Positions 8,392-13,701 of a DNA stretch of 32,460 nucleotides are shown in pieces. The position numbers and the translations under genes were made by a program. The notes beneath the pieces are model-generated. The model saw only the letters and a program-made list of their open reading frames with translations. It made no database searches and was not told the origin of the DNA. The stretch is from a bacterium (GTDB lineage Bacteria; Actinomycetota; Aquicultoria; Aquicultorales; Aquicultoraceae): positions 1-32,460 of the forward strand of contig CADDYS010000019.1 of assembly GCA_902810715.1 (NCBI GenBank), read 5' to 3'. Each line of letters starts with the position of its first letter. Position 1 is the stretch's first letter.

Positions 8392-8630
8392 AACCTTATA
8401 ACATATCTACCGGGCTGCGAACTCCAGCCGGGCCACGGTTCAAGACATGGGTATAAACCATTGTTGTTTTCATGTTCCTTCGGCAAGCTCAGGACAGGCT
8501 TTTTGACCCAGGAGTTCCTGGACGGTTCTAATATATCATACCCGCCCTATAGCAAGTTATAGGTGAGTTGCGAATGAATGTTGGAAGGTATGACACGTTT
8601 AGTTTCTGGCTTGAGGTTGCAGCGCTATCT
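8392..8630 (-). pseudogene. intI: Integron integrase C-terminal relic, copy A
   Basis: Reading leftward the fragment encodes CHTFQHSFATHL, then a TAA stop. Further on come YDI-like, VQELLG-like and finally [20 protein letters not shown] wording, all matching the IntI C-terminus. The catalytic HxxR arginine is replaced by Gln (HTFQH). There is at least one frameshift before CHTF, an in-frame stop, and an insertion of about 27 nt between 8475 and 8505 carrying a REP-like sequence (TTCGGCAAGCTCAGGACAGG). The N-terminal two thirds are absent. This copy cannot be active. Confidence 0.82.
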
Positions 8631-8677
8631 TCAGTTGTATAGCATAGACGCACATTAACGCTCAAGTGACAGATTTA

Positions 8678-8706
8678 TTGACACGATACGGAACATAAGA
8701 TACAGT
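8678..8706 (+). promoter_or_regulatory. Promoter of the RHH/PIN pair
   Basis: TTGACA (8678-8683), 17 nt, then TACAGT (8701-8706). Transcription would begin near 8713, some 40 nt before the start codon. The area just upstream (8631-8677) has no gene; TTAACGCTCAAGTGAC at 8655-8670 resembles half of an attC but lacks a partner. Confidence 0.6.
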
Positions 8707-8754
8707 AAGACTCAGTAACAACGTATTTTCATCAGCTTATAGGAGGTGTTGATA

Positions 8755-9006
8755 TTGGGAAGAACCACAAAAACAATTACTATCTCTTTACCCCCTAAAA
8801 TGGTAAAAGAAGTAGAAAGACTAGCTAAAACAGAAAAGAAAACCAAAAGTCAGCTTTTTCGGGACATGATTGCTGTTTATGAAGAATATATTGCCGAGAA
8901 AGAATGGCGGGAGCTAAGACGTTTCGGAAACGAAACAGCAAAGAAACTAGGCATAACCTCAGAAGAAGATGTATATCGCATTATCAACGAGGTAAAAGGT
9001 GCATAA
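8755..9006 (+). CDS. Ribbon-helix-helix (CopG-like) antitoxin
   Basis: DNA-binding antitoxin for the adjacent PIN toxin. The 83-residue product begins GRTTKTITISLPPKMVKEVERLAK, a classical RHH ribbon and helix, followed by KKTKSQLFRDMI as second helix and a charged C-terminal tail for toxin binding. I chose TTG at 8755-8757, 8 nt after AGGAGG (8741-8746); GTG or TTG codons closer to that site are possible. It overlaps the PIN gene by 8 nt. The pair runs on the plus strand, against every other gene in the array, and lies between an intI relic and the attC at 9528, so it was probably inserted independently of cassette capture. Confidence 0.85.
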   Translation: MGRTTKTITISLPPKMVKEVERLAKTEKKTKSQLFRDMIAVYEEYIAEKEWRELRRFGNETAKKLGITSEEDVYRIINEVKGA

Positions 9007-9415
9007 GGCTGTCTTTGACTCAAACGTTTATATTTCGGCTATCGTCTACGGCGGCAGGCCTGAAGATTTAGTCAGGCTATGTTATGGCAGAAACAAGCAA
9101 ATTGAACTCTACTGCTCTGCCCTCATCCTCAAAGAAACCGCTGATGTCTTAGCCTCGGAGAAGTTTAGTTGGACTGAGTCACAGATTGCTAAGGCCATTC
9201 GCTATATAGCCCGTATCTCTGAGATTGTAGAGCCCAAATCAAAGCTATCGATCCTTTCTGATGAAGCGGACAATCGTATCTTAGAATGCGCTATAGCGTC
9301 TAACGCTGATTTCGTAGTCTCTGGGGACAAACATCTTCTTAATCTGAGATCTTACGAAAATATCAAAATCCTGAAGCCGGCAAAGATGTTGGAATTATTC
9401 GAGAAGAAATCTTGA
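8999..9415 (+). CDS. PIN-domain toxin (COG1569-like)
   Basis: Putative RNase toxin of 138 residues. The PIN acidic residues are visible: D7 in AVFDSNVYISAI, a conserved Glu in LILKETADVL (about residue 47), and aspartates in DEADNRILECAIASNADFVVSGDKHLL (about residues 88-114). This wording belongs to the 'putative toxin component, PIN family' group rather than classical VapC. It starts with GTG at 8999, inside the end of the antitoxin gene, so translation is coupled. Target unknown. The stop at 9413-9415 is followed by about 110 nt without a gene before the attC at 9528. Confidence 0.87.
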   Translation: MHKAVFDSNVYISAIVYGGRPEDLVRLCYGRNKQIELYCSALILKETADVLASEKFSWTESQIAKAIRYIARISEIVEPKSKLSILSDEADNRILECAIASNADFVVSGDKHLLNLRSYENIKILKPAKMLELFEKKS

Positions 9416-9527
9416 CGGCTTGGTTTTCTACTTTTCATCGATGAAGCGGGTAGAATGACAAATTAGACAGACACGGCCGATACAGCGAGAAGCCCCAACT
9501 GCGACGTTGAAACATTTCTTTCTGCAA

Positions 9528-9656
9528 GGCTAACGGTTTGCGTTACCTGCGTGTGGGCGGGCGTAGACTCTGCTTGGGAGCAGGAAAAACCCGAAGCCAG
9601 AAAAATGCTTGTAAATCGCGCAGAATCCCACACGTCAGGTGCACGCTTTGTTAGGC
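9528..9656 (-). other. attC site of the second methyltransferase cassette
   Basis: GGCTAAC (9528-9534) and GTTAGGC (9650-9656). Inner arms pair over GCGT, ACCTG and CGTGTGGG, with a one-base bulge (A) in one arm and a two-base mismatch. At 129 nt it is one of the two long attC sites, typical of chromosomal integrons. The methyltransferase stop codon (9651-9653) lies within the right box. Confidence 0.87.
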
Positions 9657-10340
9657 GCACTTCTCTAATTTTACTCGTAACCAAACGGGTAAATTGAAAA
9701 TCGTTATTTCTTCAATCTTGCTACTATTTGCAAACTTTGTTTTGGCGATTATCTCAATAATTTCTTGTTTGGCATATGTCATACCGATTTGTTTAATGAA
9801 GAATCTGGGGGCTAAAAACTTTCTAATCAAATTGTCACCCTTTAGATTTTCTTTCATTTTTTGCCAAAGTTTTTGCTTATCTATATCTCGATGAGTTTCA
9901 TAAAGATAAGCAGCTCCGCCAAACTTCAATATACGGTGGATTTCTTCAAGGCTTTCTATCGGATTGTCCCAAAGATAGAAACTTCCACTGCAAGTAATTA
10001 AATCAAAGTAGTCACTCTTGTAATTTGTCGCTCTGATATTGCCACATAATAAATCAACTTTAATGTCTGCCAGATTTCTACTTGCTTGCTCAACCATTGA
10101 ATTAGAAATATCCAATCCATAAAGTTCGATATTTGGATTGAGTTTGTGAATCTCGTGTAATAGATGACCAGGTCCAGTACCTATATCAAGTAATCGTCCA
10201 TTTCCTATTCGGGAAACTAAATCTTGGGCGATTTCTTTATATTGCATTTGGGTGGCGTCACTCTGCATCATGCTATCGTAGAGTTTTGCCGCGAATGCAG
10301 GAAGGTTCACAAAACTATCTTCACCACGACTTGTTTTCAT
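9651..10340 (-). CDS. Class I SAM-dependent methyltransferase cassette protein
   Basis: A 229-residue protein. Motif I is LLDIGTGPGHLLHEI near residue 56, motif II ELYGLDISNSMVEQA, the acidic/asparagine loop LLCGNIRATNYKSDYFDLITCSG, and ILKFGGAAYLYE as motif post-III. It is an UbiE/COQ5-like small-molecule methyltransferase by overall look; the substrate is not evident. The ATG at 10338-10340 overlaps, as ATGA, the stop of an ORF running in from the attI-like segment, so ribosomes could be handed over. It is AT-rich, unlike the first methyltransferase cassette, so the two have separate origins. Confidence 0.85.
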   Translation of the reverse strand: MKTSRGEDSFVNLPAFAAKLYDSMMQSDATQMQYKEIAQDLVSRIGNGRLLDIGTGPGHLLHEIHKLNPNIELYGLDISNSMVEQASRNLADIKVDLLCGNIRATNYKSDYFDLITCSGSFYLWDNPIESLEEIHRILKFGGAAYLYETHRDIDKQKLWQKMKENLKGDNLIRKFLAPRFFIKQIGMTYAKQEIIEIIAKTKFANSSKIEEITIFNLPVWLRVKLEKCA

Positions 10341-10365
10341 CGTAACTCACTTTGCTTTTGTGCGC

Positions 10366-10455
10366 CTAACAATGTATATACTGATCTGTATAATACTCCA
10401 AGATTGTTACTTGTGCCCATATAAGACGCTTCTAGAAATGCATCACTTGCAATAA
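10366..10455 (-). other. attI-like site, diverged copy (C)
   Basis: The final 34 nt before the GTTAG crossover are identical to copies A and B. Further in, the copy diverges but keeps the same length and the same open frame: IIIASDAFLEASYMGTSNN against TIAASRVFLEASYIDANNH. The 7-bp palindrome of copies A and B is broken here, and there is no intI remnant behind it: homology ends near 10455, shortly before a REP-like palindrome. Confidence 0.65.
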
Positions 10456-10595
10456 TAATCAATGTTATGAGGGGTGTCTGACACCGGTTCCTTGAGCTGA
10501 CTCCGCCATAGGTGCAACACTCGGTACGGGTGGCTGGCTAAGCCTTGCCCGACAGGGACTTTCACCCCGCAAGATACGCCGAGCTTTGCTCGGCG
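10456..10595. repeat. Gene-free junction with a REP-like palindrome and a hairpin
   Basis: No gene. GGTGTCTGACACC (10473-10485) is a perfect 13-nt palindrome of the kind mobilised by REP-associated transposases. CGCCGAGC-TTT-GCTCGGCG (10577-10595) is an 8-bp stem next to the attC. The middle (10486-10576) holds sequence I cannot assign. Confidence 0.5.
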
Positions 10596-10690
10596 CGATA
10601 ACGGTTGAGCCCACCGGCAGGCGCACGGGACGGTTGGAGCGGATGCGGAAACCGGCGCGGGTGACTGTCCGCTGCAGTGACTTGTTATGT
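10596..10690 (-). other. attC-like site of the ParE-module cassette
   Basis: ATAAC (10598-10602) and GTTAT (10684-10688) are the complementary outer boxes; inside, CAC..GCAG pairs with CTGC.GTG. Its right half (GGGTGACTG, GCTGCAGTGACT, ATGTG) is shared with the attC at 11821, so the two are related. The boxes depart from the consensus, hence lower confidence. Confidence 0.6.
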
Positions 10691-10692
10691 GT

Positions 10693-10986
10693 TTATTTTA
10701 TCCTTTTTTTCCAATAGCCAGGTTTTCTGTTTAGCTGCATAATCGCGATAATTATAATTTCATCATCGACGACTTGATAGACTACCGCAAAAGGGAATCG
10801 GTTTGTTAGGCAGCGCCTCGTGTTTTTCGAAAAACCGGACCAAGCCAAAGGGAAACTAATTATTCTTTGAATTGTCGAGTAAACTTCTTTTGCAAATTCC
10901 CGGCCAAGATCGAAACGACATTCTTCAAAGTAATCGGTCACCTCTAAGAGCTCTTTCTTTGCGTCGGGGTGAAAGGAGTATTTCAT
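10693..10986 (-). CDS. RelE/ParE-family toxin
   Basis: The 97-residue product shows the ParE-like pattern: YSFHPDAKKELLEVTDYFEE at the N-terminus (two helices), SFPLAWSGF in the centre, RFPFAVVYQVVDDEIIIIAIMQLNRKPGYW as the closing beta sheet. Such proteins poison gyrase or ribosome-bound mRNA; this one cannot be assigned by eye. It overlaps the upstream antitoxin by 4 nt (ATGA), so antitoxin-first translational coupling is likely. Together the two genes fill the first cassette behind attI copy B. Confidence 0.88.
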   Translation of the reverse strand: MKYSFHPDAKKELLEVTDYFEECRFDLGREFAKEVYSTIQRIISFPLAWSGFSKNTRRCLTNRFPFAVVYQVVDDEIIIIAIMQLNRKPGYWKKRIK

Positions 10987-11213
10987 TTCGCGAGCTTCTG
11001 ATTGATTTCTTTAAAAACGTCTTTGCCAGGTATGGTTTTGACTTTACCGGTTCCGATTTCATCGATCCGTTTTTCAGCTTCTTTTGCCCATAACACATCT
11101 ATCTCTTTTTGCGATGGATGCAAGCTATCTAGAATTTTTTCAACCAGTTTCGTTTTTATGTCTACAGGAAGCGACTCAACCATGGAAATTAATTCATTTG
11201 TTTTGATAGTCAT
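10983..11213 (-). CDS. Addiction-module antitoxin (CHP02574-like)
   Basis: The 76-residue antitoxin reads TNELISMVESLPVDIKTKLVEKILDSL, followed by PSQKEIDVLWAKEAEKRIDEI. This is the wording of the short 'addiction module component' family that accompanies ParE/RelE toxins. The acidic C-terminal part (KTIPGKDVFKEIN) would wrap the toxin. The ATG at 11211-11213 has AAAGGAG 8 nt upstream. An own promoter with palindrome precedes it, so this cassette does not need the integron promoter. Confidence 0.85.
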   Translation of the reverse strand: MTIKTNELISMVESLPVDIKTKLVEKILDSLHPSQKEIDVLWAKEAEKRIDEIGTGKVKTIPGKDVFKEINQKLAK

Positions 11214-11244
11214 ATTGTCAACTCCTTTTTCTTATTCTTACTTT

Positions 11245-11266
11245 AGTATACCGCTATGATTCATAG
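11245..11266 (-). promoter_or_regulatory. Promoter -10 and operator of the ParE module
   Basis: Minus-strand TATACT (11245-11250) is a 5/6 match to a -10. Directly upstream lies the perfect 13-nt palindrome CTATGAATCATAG (11254-11266), placed in the -10/-35 spacer where an autorepressor would bind. No good -35 is visible. Confidence 0.5.
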
Positions 11267-11304
11267 ACTGCTATTCGATATTAATTTTATTAAGATCGTT
11301 GTTA

Positions 11305-11451
11305 TCATTTGATTTTAATTCCTAACAATGTATATACTGATCTGTATAATACTCCAGAATGGTTGTTGGCGTCTATATAAGACGCCTCTAGAAATACACG
11401 ACTTGCCGCTATAGTTAGAGCTAGATGTACCTGTTTAGTCGAAGTGCTCAT
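11305..11451 (-). CDS. attI-encoded leader ORF, copy B
   Basis: Same ORF as in copy A: ATG at 11449-11451, preceded by the mini-ORF 11448-11477 and AGGAGGG at 11485-11491. Here it crosses the recombination point and ends after five more codons (GIKIK, TGA at 11305-11307), giving 48 residues. About 90 nt separate it from the antitoxin gene, so no direct coupling is seen in this copy. Confidence 0.4.
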   Translation of the reverse strand: MSTSTKQVHLALTIAASRVFLEASYIDANNHSGVLYRSVYTLLGIKIK

Positions 11452-11511
11452 TTATCATGGCGTCCTATACGGATCAATATAAAACCCTCCTTGCAACCGG
11501 CTTATTTAACC
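11322..11511 (-). other. attI-like site, right copy (B)
   Basis: Runs from just after the intI relic stop (TAA at 11512-11514) to the GTTAG crossover at 11322-11326. Sequence is identical to copy A. Position directly 3' of intI on the same strand as the cassettes matches reversed-type integrons. I could not identify a convincing cassette promoter in it. Confidence 0.75.
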
Positions 11512-11538
11512 TTATAACATATCTACCGGGCTGCGAAC
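11322..11538. repeat. 217-bp perfect direct repeat, copy B (pairs with 8206-8422)
   Basis: Identical to 8206-8422 by base-by-base reading; see that entry. The first mismatch is at 11539. Confidence 0.93.
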
Positions 11539-11799
11539 CCCAGCAGGGCCACGGTTCAAGACATGGGTATAAACCATTGTTGTTTTTACGTCTTTGTGGC
11601 CAAGAAATTCCTGGACTGTTCTGATATCATAACCGCTTTCCAATAGGTGGATTGCGAATGAATGCCGGAAAGTATGACATGTTGCGCGCTTTGTCAAGCC
11701 AGCCTTTGCGACTGCGTCCTTTACGGCTTTCTGAACTAACGTTTCGTGTATATGATGACGACCTTCTTTGCTGTAACAGCGGCGAGTGGGAGTACAGGC
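11512..11799 (-). pseudogene. intI: Integron integrase C-terminal fragment, copy B
   Basis: An uninterrupted frame encodes [21 protein letters not shown], then [39 protein letters not shown] and [16 protein letters not shown]. These are hallmark IntI sequences: RHH(I/L), the tyrosine-recombinase HTFRH, LGHKD, the nucleophile Tyr in YTHV, and the IntI-specific VRSPxD end. Around 96 residues remain of some 320. The core-binding domain, the first catalytic Arg and the IntI-specific insertion are gone. A stop at 11800-11802 and then an attC at 11821 lie where the N-terminus should be, so the gene was cut by a rearrangement joining another array's end to it. Inactive as it stands. Confidence 0.9.
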
Positions 11800-11820
11800 T
11801 TACTTGCGCGGATGACCGCC

Positions 11821-11913
11821 CGTTAACGACCAAAATCAGCGGCAGGCACACGTGCATATGGAGCGATAGCGGAATGCGCACGGGTGACTGGTTGCTGCAG
11901 TGACTGGTGATGT
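11821..11913 (-). other. attC-like site of the HNH/HicB cassette
   Basis: CGTTAAC (11821-11827) on one side and a degenerate GTGATGT box (11907-11913) on the other. CGGCAGGC..ACG on the left and GGGTGACTG, GCTGCAGTGACT on the right are shared with the attC at 10596. The right box has lost GTT, so it may be a poor substrate. Confidence 0.55.
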
Positions 11914-11921
11914 GCTTATTA

Positions 11922-12131
11922 TTAAGCAGACGTTTTTCTACCTTTAGGTTCAGGAATACGACGCCCAAGTTCTTCTGCGGTTTCAATCCATTCTTGGATT
12001 ATTACTTCCACATTATCAAGTGCTTCTCTATAGATGGCACCGTCTGCTGCGCAACCTGGCAGTTCTGGTACTTCAGCTATGTATGCCTGATCGTCTTCGC
12101 TCCAATAAATGATTATTTCATATTTACTCAT
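11922..12131 (-). CDS. hicB: HicB-family antitoxin without a HicA partner
   Basis: The 69-residue product is a degraded-RNase-H-fold HicB: YEIIIYWSEDDQAYIAEVPE, then LPGCAADGAIYREALDNVEV and a final helix IIQEWIETAEELG. The trailing KGRKTSA replaces the DNA-binding domain that longer HicBs carry. A HicA mRNA interferase normally lies immediately upstream; the gap to the next gene (12132-12206) has no room for one. GGGAG about 9 nt before the ATG gives it a ribosome site. It shares a cassette with the HNH gene. Orphan HicB proteins may act as anti-toxins against foreign HicA, but that is inference. Confidence 0.82.
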   Translation of the reverse strand: MSKYEIIIYWSEDDQAYIAEVPELPGCAADGAIYREALDNVEVIIQEWIETAEELGRRIPEPKGRKTSA

Positions 12132-12206
12132 CTTGGATTTCTCCCAATTTGTATTTCAAGATCATGTTTCGCACCTGTTTTACTTGGTATACTTTTGATT
12201 TATTAC

Positions 12207-12641
12207 CTAGAGGTTGTAGAGAGAGTCAGGAGAGTGCGGGCCGCGCTTGAGCTTCAGGGTTTTATTGATTTGCGACAAAGGCAGTCCTTCTTTAACTCCC
12301 ACTCGGCTTCTTTGCACGATTTCAACTTGCGGCAGTTCCGATGACCAGATCTCAATTACTTTGAGATCAAGATTTCTTCCAATATGAAGAACGGTGTGGC
12401 AAGCAACGCACATGGTAATGAGATTTTCTGGCGTGTTTTCGCCACTCTTTTCTAAGTGATGAACATTCATGTATTTCAAAGCGCGATGCCCACAGGAACG
12501 GCATGTGTAATCGTCGCGTTCCAGCACCACCTTACGAATGCGATCCCATTGGGTTTTTGGCGGGCGCTCTGGATACCAAAGCGCTGGATTCGTAACGCCG
12601 GGGCGCAAGATGAAATTTTCAGGGGGATTGTGTTTGCTCAT
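12207..12641 (-). CDS. HNH endonuclease
   Basis: Nuclease of 144 residues with a compact zinc-finger HNH core: VLERDDYTCRSCG (C-x2-C near residue 47), NVHHLEKSGENTPENLITMC with the catalytic HH pair, and CVACHTVLHIGRN (second C-x2-C plus closing His). About 35 residues precede and 40 follow the core with no recognised domain. The ATG at 12641 is 6 nt from the cassette boundary and lacks a ribosome site, as with other first genes in cassettes here. Such standalone HNH proteins occur in defence islands, phages and integrons; target unknown. Confidence 0.88.
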   Translation of the reverse strand: MSKHNPPENFILRPGVTNPALWYPERPPKTQWDRIRKVVLERDDYTCRSCGHRALKYMNVHHLEKSGENTPENLITMCVACHTVLHIGRNLDLKVIEIWSSELPQVEIVQRSRVGVKEGLPLSQINKTLKLKRGPHSPDSLYNL

Positions 12642-12647
12642 GATTAC

Positions 12648-12706
12648 ACCTAACGACCAGGCTCAGCGGTGGCGTTTACGCCGACCGCTGGAGTATTTTG
12701 TTGGGC
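12648..12706 (-). other. attC site of the HigBA cassette (59 nt)
   Basis: ACCTAAC (12648-12654) and GTTGGGC (12700-12706). The inner arms CAGCGGT-GGCG and CGCC-G-ACCGCTG pair almost perfectly around TTTA, leaving one extrahelical G. A compact site of about 60 nt, like those of mobile integrons. Confidence 0.88.
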
Positions 12707-12722
12707 GTTATTTGCTTTTACA

Positions 12723-13037
12723 CTATGCTACACTCAATGGCTTGATGCGTTCTATCTTCTTCTTGTTTGCGCGAGCTGCCTCCCAAAGATCTACAGCACG
12801 CTGAGCGTTTAGCCAAAACTCCGGCGTATTACTAAACAAACGGGCGAGTCGAAGCGCCATTTCAGGGCTGACTGCCCGACGTTCTCGGACTAACTCATTT
12901 GCTGTTTGGCGCGATACACCGAGCGCCTTGGCAAAACTCGACACAGTGAGGCCATAATCCGGTAAGAAATCCTCGCGTAGCATCTCGCCGGGGTGTGTTG
13001 GCCGAATTATCCTCTCTCCTGTATTTTGAATACTCAT
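12723..13037 (-). CDS. higA: HigA-type XRE antitoxin
   Basis: The 104-residue antitoxin contains RPTHPGEMLREDFLPDYGLT, then a helix-turn-helix SSFAKALGVSRQTANELVRE and SPEMALRLARLFSNTPEFWL, the standard HigA/VapI-like XRE wording. It follows the toxin gene by 14 nt, the reversed toxin-first order typical of higBA. It would bind the palindrome in the module promoter. Cassette bounded by attC sites at 13385 and 12648. Confidence 0.92.
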   Translation of the reverse strand: MSIQNTGERIIRPTHPGEMLREDFLPDYGLTVSSFAKALGVSRQTANELVRERRAVSPEMALRLARLFSNTPEFWLNAQRAVDLWEAARANKKKIERIKPLSVA

Positions 13038-13051
13038 CTCGCACTTCTCCT

Positions 13052-13333
13052 TTAGTGATAATCCGTAATTTCTACATCGTAAGCATCACCGTCTACGAAT
13101 CGGAAGCATATGCGCCATTGCTCATTAATAGAGATCGTATATTGTCCCTTCCGTTCACGTTCAAGTTTGTGGAGTCGATTGCTTGGAGGAACCTGCAAAT
13201 CATCCAAACATATTGCTAAGTCAATGTATTCCAGTTTGCGCATTGCCCTTTTGCTGATATCCTGTGGAAATCGGCTTGATTTTCCTTTTTGGTAAAATTC
13301 TTGCGTATGCTTATCAGCAAACGTCTTGATCAT
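13052..13333 (-). CDS. higB: HigB-type mRNA interferase toxin
   Basis: RelE-fold ribosome-dependent ribonuclease of 93 residues. MIKTFADKHTQEFYQKGKSS, AMRKLEYIDLAICLDDLQVP, NRLHKLERERKGQYTISINE and QWRICFRF are characteristic of the HigB 'plasmid maintenance killer' group (QW-R-C-F core and terminal histidine, here DYH). The ATG at 13331-13333 lies only 6 nt after the -10 and has no Shine-Dalgarno, so its mRNA is probably leaderless. It is first in the higBA cassette. Confidence 0.93.
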   Translation of the reverse strand: MIKTFADKHTQEFYQKGKSSRFPQDISKRAMRKLEYIDLAICLDDLQVPPSNRLHKLERERKGQYTISINEQWRICFRFVDGDAYDVEITDYH

Positions 13334-13339
13334 GTATTA

Positions 13340-13368
13340 ATAGTAAGCTGTCACGTGACACTTGTCAA
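13340..13368 (-). promoter_or_regulatory. higBA promoter with 12-bp operator
   Basis: TTGACA (13363-13368), 17 nt, TACTAT (13340-13345): a near-consensus minus-strand promoter. The spacer contains the perfect 12-nt palindrome TGTCACGTGACA (13349-13360), the obvious HigA operator. Predicted transcription start coincides with the higB ATG. Confidence 0.8.
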
Positions 13369-13384
13369 TAAAATTCTTTGTTTC

Positions 13385-13507
13385 GCCTAACGGTTTGGCT
13401 CACCTGCCGCCGACTCTGGCAAGACAACATACCCTAAAAATCACTTTTCTGGCAAAGCGCCGCTGCGTACCCACGCCGTAGGCGGTCAGGTGCAGCCGGT
13501 GTTGGGC
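13385..13507 (-). other. attC site, rightmost (123 nt)
   Basis: GCCTAAC (13385-13391) and GTTGGGC (13501-13507). Inner arms GGCT-CACCTG-CCGCC and GGCGG-T-CAGGTG-C-AGCC pair with two one-base bulges, the classic asymmetric attC design. The cassette it closes would lie at higher coordinates. The next genes are the PIN-like/XRE-ImmA pair, after 194 nt without a gene (13508-13701, holding only a 6-bp hairpin CCAGTA-TTG-TACTGG). Confidence 0.85.
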
Positions 13508-13701
13508 CGCTTTTTTCTGCACCAGTATTGTACTGGACTATATACCCTGGGGACGTAGCTACAGATACTCCATTTACACAACTGCATAAGAAAGCATCCT
13601 GTTCTCTGTGACGGTCCTACAAATATTATAGATTTTTATCCGATTGAAGGCGTTGGGATTGTATTTTACAAGTACACATAACCTATAAGGCGGGATAAGG
13701 C

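Larger units (their letters stand above)
8206..8422. repeat. 217-bp perfect direct repeat, copy A (pairs with 11322-11538)
   Basis: Read base by base, 8206-8422 equals 11322-11538 (offset 3116). It covers the attI-like segment and the last codons of the integrase. Beyond 8422 the copies diverge quickly. Confidence 0.93.
6277..13507 (-). mobile_element. Decayed reversed-type integron: three attI-like heads, seven attC-like sites, no intact integrase
   Basis: Small minus-strand genes and gene pairs alternate with imperfect inverted repeats that begin with RYYYAAC-like and end with GTTRRRY-like sequence, as integron attC sites do. Two fragments carry the diagnostic IntI C-terminus, and each is followed directly by the same attI-like segment; a third, diverged attI-like segment stands alone. 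IntI fragments and cassettes share the minus strand, so attI lies 3' of intI. In minus-strand order: attC 13385; HigBA; attC 12648; HNH and HicB; attC 11821; intI relic and attI; ParE module; attC 10596; attI-like; methyltransferase; attC 9528; plus-strand RHH/PIN pair; intI relic and attI; methyltransferase; attC 7411; DUF6884 and GIY-YIG; attC 6277; BrnTA. Confidence 0.85.

Noticed and set aside
8341-8562. Plus-strand reading frame of 73 codons behind attI copy A
   Set aside because: It is antisense to the intI relic and has no ribosome site.
9463-9684. Reading frame of 73 codons on the minus strand
   Set aside because: It is made mostly of the attC site at 9528-9656.
10540-10575. GGGACTTTCACCCC as a tRNA T-arm remnant
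   Set aside because: The T-arm core GGTTCGA complement is not present and no acceptor or anticodon arm pairs with it.
11627-12344. Reading frames of 119 and 145 codons over the intI relic, attC, HicB and HNH genes
   Set aside because: They lie in other frames of recognised features and show no family motifs.
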